Assembly: GCF_963678635.1 (NCBI RefSeq)
Contig: NW_026970653.1
Coordinates: 64,001-100,301, forward strand
Length of the DNA: 36,301 nt
Origin: Symsagittifera roscoffensis
Taxonomy: Eukaryota; Xenacoelomorpha; Acoela; Convolutidae
Direction: 5' to 3'
This document shows, one piece after another, positions 20,201 through 29,200 of the stretch. Each line of letters starts with the position of its first letter. Position 1 is the first letter of the stretch. The notes under the pieces were generated by a model that worked only from the letters and a program-made list of their open reading frames with translations, was not told the origin of the DNA and did no database searches. A program made the position numbers and the translations under genes.

Positions 20201-23200
20201 ACTGTTTGTAAAAACAAGTAACAAAATGCATTAATATTATAACAATTTAAGAATTATAACAACCACTTAGTTTTACCATGGTTACCTTCACAAGATTACC
20301 TGTTCTGAAAGTGGTTTCCCTTTGATAAGTCACCTCACCAAAAGGTAACCATTAGTTTTACCATGGTTTCTTTCCCAAGATTACTCGTTTTAAAAGTTGT
20401 TTCATTTGATAAGTAACCTCACTAAAAAATCTTCACGACATTCAATTTTTCAGACCATTCAACCCAATCAGTTGTTATGTACAAAAAATAAAAAACTGGA
20501 TGATTTCAGGGAAAGTGTTGCACATACGCTTCGAACCAAACAACACATACGCTTCGAACCAAACAAACGCTGTGTGCCAACTTTTTTCGAACTTTTTTCT
20601 ATTTGTTGATTATAAGACAAAACACTAAGAATTACATCTATTAAATTACTATTAAAGAAAGCAATTGTCATTTAGTTATATTCACTCACGTAAATACATG
20701 TGCCTGGGAAGCCCATTCGATTTGGAACTAACTTGGTACAACTATGATAGTTGGGTCCCTACAATATCTATAGATCTCTTAGAAAGTATAAACTTTAAAA
20801 GTTATGGAAAAACCATGAATGACAGTAAATTTGATTTTGTTAATTTATAACCGAAACGTTTGCGCCATTTTTTCATAGTTGCTTCATGTAAGGACCCAAC
20901 CCAGCTACTATTCTTAAGCCACCAAACGGTGATTAAACTATTGTAGTCACTGGCAAGCTGACAGATTAGCTTAAACTTTTAAGATGTTCATTGGGATTAT
21001 TTTTTTCACCTGAGGCGTTGGAGGCAGTTGATGTCCCTGTTTGCCGGACAGCGAGCCGGAGCTCCCCGATGACACGCCTGCTGGTTGCGGACCCATCCCT
21101 GGTCCGCCTCCCATTGAGGACCTGCTTGTGGCCGGCGAGTGCCCCGAGGACGTCGATGACGCGGCGGGAGATGGGGCTGAGGGGCGCTGGGGAATCTGCT
21201 GCTGCTGCGGTTGCTGTTGTTGGGGCGAGGGGATGGGTCCAGATGTTGGGGGCTTATTGTACTGCTGAGCCTGGACTGGAGGCTGCTGCTTGGGCATGGC
21301 GCCAACGTCATTATGAATGTGCCTAATAAAATTTGAGAACAAGATCATAAATATTATTGGGACAAAATCTGAAAAACCTAAAATTATTTCGCCTGCTACA
21401 TGGTTAGCCGTTACTTTTTAAAATCCTGCTATTCATGCGTCACAAAACTACATAAAGGGCTTAGTGGCAAGTAGAATTTCGAGGGTATTCGTATGGATAT
21501 TACTTCATGTCTGCGGGTGGTCCTGTTGCAGCCACCCCCGTCGTGACTCCCGCTGGCGTCACTGGTGTGGCAGAGACCCCCTTGGCAATGGCGTCCATCC
21601 TGCTCAACACCAGGTCAGCTATGGCTCGCTTGTCCTCCTCCTGTTTGTCCCCTATCAGCGGCATGCAACAGTCGTTTACCTGCACAGAAAGGAGAAACCA
21701 TATTACTGGAAGACTGTGTGTCAATAATGTGTTGAATACTACATTGATAAACAACTCTTGTGGACAGAATTTTAAATAAATTTAAAATGGCCTCAAATTT
21801 TTTCAACTTACCTTTTTGAGTAGCTATTGGGAAAGCGAGTGTGATAATGGCCATTGGGAAAGCGAGTGTGATAATGGAATCGGTGAGTATTTTAATAGAA
21901 AATTTAGAAAAACAGTAAACATATGCGCTTGCTGTTTTTTGTCGTAATATTCTCCAAATTTTTTCATCAGAGACCCATCTTTAATTTAAGAACCATAGTT
22001 GTCCATCGCACCTAGATGTGATTTAAATATGATTACCTCTATGATGTAGTCCTTGTTGTCTCTGCCTCTCAGAGCACTGATTGCACACATGTCCAGTCCA
22101 CCGAACAGATCGCACACCTGGTCCATCCACATGCGGAACCTAAAGTGCACTTCAGATGAGAATCACATCAGACAAACACTTGCTGATGCGACATTCGAAG
22201 AGAGAAAAATTCCAGAATGGTTGTGCTTGGGTGGTGTTTTTCGACTCCATAACTAGCCATTTTAGAGCGGAGTTTTTGTTAACAGTCTGAAAGATATTAA
22301 TACCCTGAGCTCAGAGCTTAAAAAAGATATTTAACCTGCGACTATGTAAATTTATGTAAAGTCTCATGTACAGTTGTGGGGCTTTGAAAAAAGGCAAATT
22401 GGATAATTTTGGAAAGATAAATGCGCATCGCATGAATTTTGCAATTTTTGATTAATGCGTTGCGTGCGCGGCTAATTAATCTGTCGTCGAATTCATTATT
22501 CCGTCGTGATTTTCTGTTCTGCATGATGAAGAAAATATGTATTAGAAACATTTTAGGACCAGTCACCAAAAATGGATATCTCAAAATAGTACAAAGGGGG
22601 GACCCTATGGGTCGGCAGGGTGTCGAATCCCTGAGGAAGATCTTCTATTAGTGTTAACCTTTTCTTTATCATAGACCACTCCTATTAGATCAGGGGCGGA
22701 TCTAGGATTTTCTCGAGGGGGGGGCGGATTTTCAAAAAAAATTCGAAAATTTTGACCTTTTTTTTTAGGTCGACCAAATTGATTTTTCGAGCTCTCCCAA
22801 AGCACTGTTTTGCCCCTATTTTGGCAAAAAAATTTTGCGCAGCAGGCAAATTTTTGAAAAAAACGGTCAAAAAAGCCGTTTTTGGGTGCTTTTTCAAAAT
22901 TTTTGACAAAAAAATCGCGTTTTTTTTTGGCGCGCGCTCCCCCTCAAAGTTAGTATATATTGGCGCCAAAGGTCGGCCAAAAATGGATTTCTGAAAAAGT
23001 ATCAAAGGGGGGACTCTTTGGGTCGGCAGGAAGTCGAATCCCTGAGGGGGAGAAGCGTCCCCCCCCCCGCACCCCCTAAATCCGCCCCTGTATTAGATTA
23101 TTTCATTTTTTGGTTAATCATTGATCAATTTTCATCAACTAGTGAATTTTTCCATCAGAAGTCCGAGTTCATTATTTTGGCCAGGATATGTGAATGAATC

Positions 23201-26200
23201 TATTCATTGAGTGATGACTCACGTATCGTTCATGTTGACCTGCTCCACCACAGCCGAGCCCAAGTTAGATTTCCACACTGAGGTCGACGAAGTGCGCCTG
23301 AAACACGCAAGCAAATGGTCAAGTCAAGGTCAATTATGACATATTTCTAACCCCAAATCAATCAATCACACTACTTCTTTTTTTCCGTAATCAAAAAGCT
23401 ATTTTTAAATGTTCAATTACATTCTTGGGGTGATTTACAGATTTAATTGGACACTTTCGCTTGAAATATCCGGCTCTACTTGTCACTTTAAGTCTAGCTA
23501 AATGTCAATCGTGTGTAAAGAACGAATGAAACTGGTAAAGAGAAGCAATATATCATCACATTTACTGCAGTCACACAACTAAACATAACTTTGGAGTGGT
23601 TCCCCAAGAAAAAACGTGAATCTTTTTTTCCAGGATCTTGAAACATTGAAAAAATTTACAAAAAAATGTGAGAATTTTTTCTAATCTTTTTGGGCAACAA
23701 TTTAAAACTTTTCATTAAAAAAGTTCTGCAAAGGAGCGCTGAATGAAACTCTTAAAACTAGTTTTCTTGTTTGTAAAATCAAATTTTTTACCATTAACGA
23801 GTCATTTTTATTTAAAAAAAGGCTACTCGGTCGCTTTACTCGCACAAAATTAGACTAAAAATCGAAAATATAAATCAATTTTTCTCAACATGGGGAAACT
23901 TTTTAAAAATTATTTTTTATTTTGTTCGAATCAAGTCTCAAAGGGACTCGAATACGATATATCTCTCGACCCATTTCGATGATTTTTTGTGGTGCCTGAT
24001 TTTCTTGTTTTTCAAGTAAAACACCCGAATCTAAAGTTCCTTCTCATTTTCAATGGCCGGAACAGAAAAAAATTTTCGTGCAACGATTTCTTTTCATTCC
24101 AGCCCGCTTACTTTTGCTTTTTAAAAGACTAGTTTCTCGTAAAACACACATTTATTTTAGAAAGGACATTCTTGAAAAATTTGTTGTCCCTGGAAAATAA
24201 TTGTGATAAATTAAATAAACCGGAAAGTGGAATACATAATTTTCAAGCGAGCTTTAAGCTGTTTGGTAAACTCATTGTAGCACATTTCAAAAGAACCATA
24301 AACGCAGTTTTTTCTCTTTTTTTGTGTGCAGAAAACATTTGGCAAATTAAGATTATGTTTTGGAAAGTCAATTTGGTTGACCTAAAAATATGGAGAAAAA
24401 TGAACATGGAGAAGGTAAACAAATATGTGACTGGTTATTTTTTGTCTGTGACTGATTAATGTTCCCACAATTAAAATTGGGGATAAACTTTGTATTCAGG
24501 TGTGTTTTAGTTTTTTTTTCTTTGTTTTCCACTTGAGATCAGGTGCAGCAGGTAGTCATCGAAAAAGTTTGAGTGGTTTATCATATTACAGCCATTTCAG
24601 TTGCAATTTGAACGATACTAAAACTTTTCAAGAGTTTTTTGAGTAAGTCTAAATGAAGCGAGCGAGCAGGCTTATATTGGTTGAACCTTGCTTGAGTTAA
24701 GCCGTAATATCAAAAAACGGCATATTAGGATTCAAAACTTCATAAAATTTCAGCAAAAAAAATTAGAGAAAATTTTCAATTTTTCGCTTATTTTTTAAAG
24801 TACATAATTTTTGTTTTTCTAGTCATTTATCATTTTTCTAGAAAAAATTTTGTCCGATAAGACCAGGGGCGGATCTAGGATTTTTTTGAGGGGGGCGGAT
24901 TTTCAAAAAATTTTGACGAAATTTTTTTTTTTTTTTAGGTCGACCAATTTGATTTTCCGAGCTCTCCTAAAGCACCAAATAGTCCTCCTTTGATGAAAAA
25001 CAGGTGAAAAAAGCCGTTTTTAGGCACTTTTACTTTTTGATTTGAAAAATTTTGACAAAAAAATTGCTTTTTTTTTGGCGCATGCTCCCCCTCAAAGTTA
25101 GTATACATTGGCGCCAAAGGCGCCTTTAGAAAAATTTTAGGGTCGGTCGGCAAAAATGGATTTCTTAAAAAGTACCAAAGGGGGGACCCTTTGGGTCGGC
25201 AGGGGGTCAAATCCCTGAGGGAAAGGGCGTCCGCCCCCCCCCCCGCCCCCCCCCCCTAAATCCGCCCCTGGATAAGACTATTTTACTATGATTATCAAAT
25301 ATGCCTACTTTTAATCTATCGTTCAGAACTTTTTCAGAACAAAAAAAACGACACTAACATGAAAAAACCTTAAGACTATAGTGGGAACATTCTGTGCTAC
25401 TTGCAGAGTATCCAGCTATCCTTCATTTATTAGTAAACTGTCTATCTATCTCTGTATGAAACAAATATTTCAACCAAAGGATAGCCAGCTGCTGTGCAAG
25501 TGCCGACCAGAACTGAAAGTGCCGACCATAAAATAAAAAAGAACTTTTGGAATTTTTTTCAAAATCTTTAAAATCTTAGCAGAGTTTTATCATTTCTATG
25601 ATTTTTTCGCAAAAGTTGCTTAAACTTCCGAAAATTAAATTCAATGAACCAGGCGCGGATCTAGGAATTTCTCGAGGGGGGCGTGGGCGGATTTTCAAAA
25701 AAATTGGATAATTTTGTCTACCTTTTTTTTGGTCGACTAAATTGATTTTCTGAGCTCTCCCAAACCACTATAAAGACACTAATTTGACCAAATTTTCTGC
25801 GTCGCAGGCAAATTTTTGAAAAAAGGCCAAAAAAGGTGTTTTTAGGCACTTTTTGGAAAATTTCGACCAAAAAATTAAGTTTTGTCGGTGCGAACTCCCC
25901 CCCCCCTAAAAATTAGTATAGATTGGCGCTGAAGGCGCCTTTAGAAAATTTTTAGGGTCTGTCGGCAAATATGGATATCTCAAAAAAGTACAAAGGGGGG
26001 ACCCTTTGGTCGGCAGGGGTCGAATCCCTGAAGGGGGTGCGTCCGCCCCCCCCCTCTTAAATCCGCTACTGAAATGAACTAAAACTGAGTTTTCACGGCT
26101 GAACTTGATTTTTGAGACTACTATTAAAAACTTGTTATAGTTCTAGTAAATTCGCTGTACTCGCTCAAAATTAGACTAAATATCCAAAATTTTGAACAAT

Positions 26201-29200
26201 GACAATGAAAATGTTTGGAATTTATGAAAGTCTTTCGAATCACGACTGAAAGGGCTTTAATATGATGAATCATTCGACCCATTCCTTTGAGATTATTAAT
26301 GGTAACTGATCTTGCGTTCCTGATTATGCTGAAAACAAAAATTGAACAAAGCTCCTCTCCATTTTCAATGATTGGAACCAGGGGCGGATTTAGGGGGGGG
26401 GGGGGGCGGGGGGGCGGACGCCCTCCCCTCAGGGATTCGACCCCCTGCCGACCCAAAGGGTACCCCCTTTGATACTTTTTCAGAAATCCATTTTTGGCGG
26501 ACCGACCCTAAAATTTTTCTAAAGGCGCCTTTGGCGCCAATATATACTAACTTTGAGGGGGAGCGCGCGCCAAAAAAACGCAATTTTTTTGCCAAAATTT
26601 TTCAAAAAGTGCCCAAAAAGGGCCCAAAATAGGGGCAAAAACAGTGCTTTGGGAGAGCTCGAAAAATCAATTTGGTCGACCTAAAAAAAAAAAAAAAAGG
26701 TCGTCAAAATTTTGGAAAATTTTTCGAAAATCCGCCCCCCCCCCCCCCCCTCGAGAAAATCCTAGATCCGCCCCTGATTGGAACAATGGTTGCTTGAGGA
26801 AATAAGCATTTTTGATCGACTTGGAACAGTTTAAAATTTTTTATTAATTTTCGAAAACCTCCCCGGAGATAGCCTTAAATCCTTTTCTGATAAGAATGAC
26901 GGCTGCGTCTTTTGACACTCACATGTAGACCTTGTACTGGTTTCCTATTTTCTGCACTCGGAAGTCGAACTTGCTGTCTATGAATGGCTCAGAGGTGCAG
27001 TGTGTGTTAGCCACCTGAACCAGTCCACACAGCTCCTCGTAAGTCTGTCCATTGTCCACTCGCACCTTCCCAACTCCCCCGTGCTCATGGCCCACTTTCA
27101 ACACTACTGGGAAACGAGGCTTGTCCGTCTGAAGATATAAAAGACCACACAGTTAAGCAAATTTTTTTTAGTTATCCTCCCTATTGAAAAGGGGAATTCG
27201 TTCATAAGTATAAAATTCGTGAAGAAGTAAAAATTATATATACAATTAGAAGTTTTATCGATACATCTCTACTATCTGTCCCTACAACACAGATATAAAA
27301 TATGCGTATTTTTAAAGCACCACTTTTTCATCGGTTTCAAGTATACTTTACTAAATAGCTGCATCAAGTTTCATTAGCTGCGGTTAGTATCTTGATAATT
27401 TAACTTTCGTTAATTAAACTCCAAACTCTTTGAATATGAAACCGGTTTTGCGAAGTCAGAAGCATCACTATGGCTTTAGTTTTTGCGACCTTTAAGAACA
27501 TTTGGGCAATTTTCTTATTTGGGAAAATCTACGTACGGACAAATGGTCGCACTACCTCTAAATCAAATTTGAAGAGATAATGCAATTGATGCTGAAAATA
27601 CTCTTCTAAAGTAATCTTTTTGCTTTATGTGTAATTATTGAACTGTGATAAAAAACAAACCCAAGCACGAAAATTAATTTAACCCATTGTCAGATTCGTA
27701 AACATGGTTAGAACATTTTTTTATAGCTTCAAAAGTTTTAGTTTTATCTTTTCCTGTCCATTTTAATTATAGTAGCAATTTCTGCTACGTGGGCGGAGTG
27801 ATAACTCGGTGCTTAATCAAATGTAATCGACTTGTCAAATCACTCGCCCCAGTCGAGAGTTGATTTATCAGCCTCAGGGATACGAAATTACAGTGAAATC
27901 AAAAGCAAAATCGACTTATAATTGTTTGCGGGGGATGTGTGTAAGATATTAGAGCTGATGTCAAAAAAAACTGGCGGACTTCTCCATCAATTGTTTTCTT
28001 CTGTCGACTAAGTGTGAAAACATTTTCTGACGCAGATTCTGCTGAAAGAAAAAACCGCTGGGGCATCGAAAGCTTGCTTTTTGGCTGTAGCTTACCATCT
28101 GCTTAGAGGTTGGGTAGAACACCTGCTCAATCAAGGGAAACTTTTCTTTTCCAAGTTTCTTCTGCAGACCCACCAGTTGAGAAAACTGCACAAAAACAGA
28201 TATTTAAAAATTATAGAATAATATTTTAGGTTGATCGAGATAGAAGACTGAGTTCGGTTTACCGTCCACGGTTTGCTCTGGAAGTTGTACACTGCATTCA
28301 GTGAGTTAACACTGGGAACTGAGCCGAACTGGAGTGCAATTAGCAGATTGGTAAAGTCATCAGTGGCAGTTTTTGGTTGCTGTCTCACTAAGACGAAGTC
28401 CGGTCTAAATGTCCTGAAAAAGAAAAATATGCATTAGTAGTTCTTTTCAAACATTTTGAGTAAAGATTTAAAGAGGCTTTCTCCTTTTTTATAGCTCACT
28501 CGAAGAGAGTTCCTGATCTCGGGCGTTTTCAGTTATACCCAGTAAATAATGAAAAGTTGAAAACAAAATTTTTGTTGCAAAATTGGATTGATATTACTTA
28601 GAAATGCTGTTTTTTTAGCATGGCAGATGCCAAAACGAAGCAATTTCGTTTAATTTACCCTCAAATAGGTCCTTTTCCTTGTTTTCTCACCGTTTTTTTT
28701 TTTCATATAAATTTCACAAATCGGAAATCAAATGCGTTCTGCGTCGCTGTTTAATTCTCATTTCTTTCAGTTTTCCGAATCGATTCAAGGCTCTGGATAT
28801 CAGCCTTGTGTTTTCATTTTTTCTTTTCAATTTTTATCATTTAAGGATTCTGATCTCAACCTAATGCTAAATACGAAATAAATTTTTTTAGGGCAGTATA
28901 CTTAATAAGGTAAAACACACGAATTTTTTTGCAGTTGGATCTGGATTAGAAGCAGTTACCTTAAAAATATATTCTTGTGAGTCTTAAGAGTCGGTCAAAA
29001 TTTATTAAAATAAGCCTGACTATTCTGGTTCCAAATTGAATTAGTTTCCACCTGAAAAATAGGGGCAAATAAAAAGCACTCTGATAGTCTCTTTGACTGC
29101 GTTTTTTGTTGATTTGAACTTTGCGGTTACACACTTTTTTGCAACATAGTAGGTGGCGCCAAACTTCTATCTTTTTGCTTATATTTTTAGCACTTGTTTA

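Larger units (their letters stand above)
19867..21009. other. Synapsin intron E10-E11, 5' part
   Basis: Non-coding DNA apart from two tandem duplications at 20267-20436 and 20521-20566. No exon was found. Confidence 0.5.

Noticed and set aside
22685-23005. 106-codon minus-strand frame and similar frames near 22.7-23.0, 24.9-25.2 and 26.4-26.6 kb
   Set aside because: They lie inside MITE copies and are read from their repeated sequence; they differ in frame between copies and show no protein motif.
25200-25262. CRISPR-like or satellite array around C-runs
   Set aside because: The repeats are terminal parts of dispersed MITEs with target duplications, not regularly spaced units.
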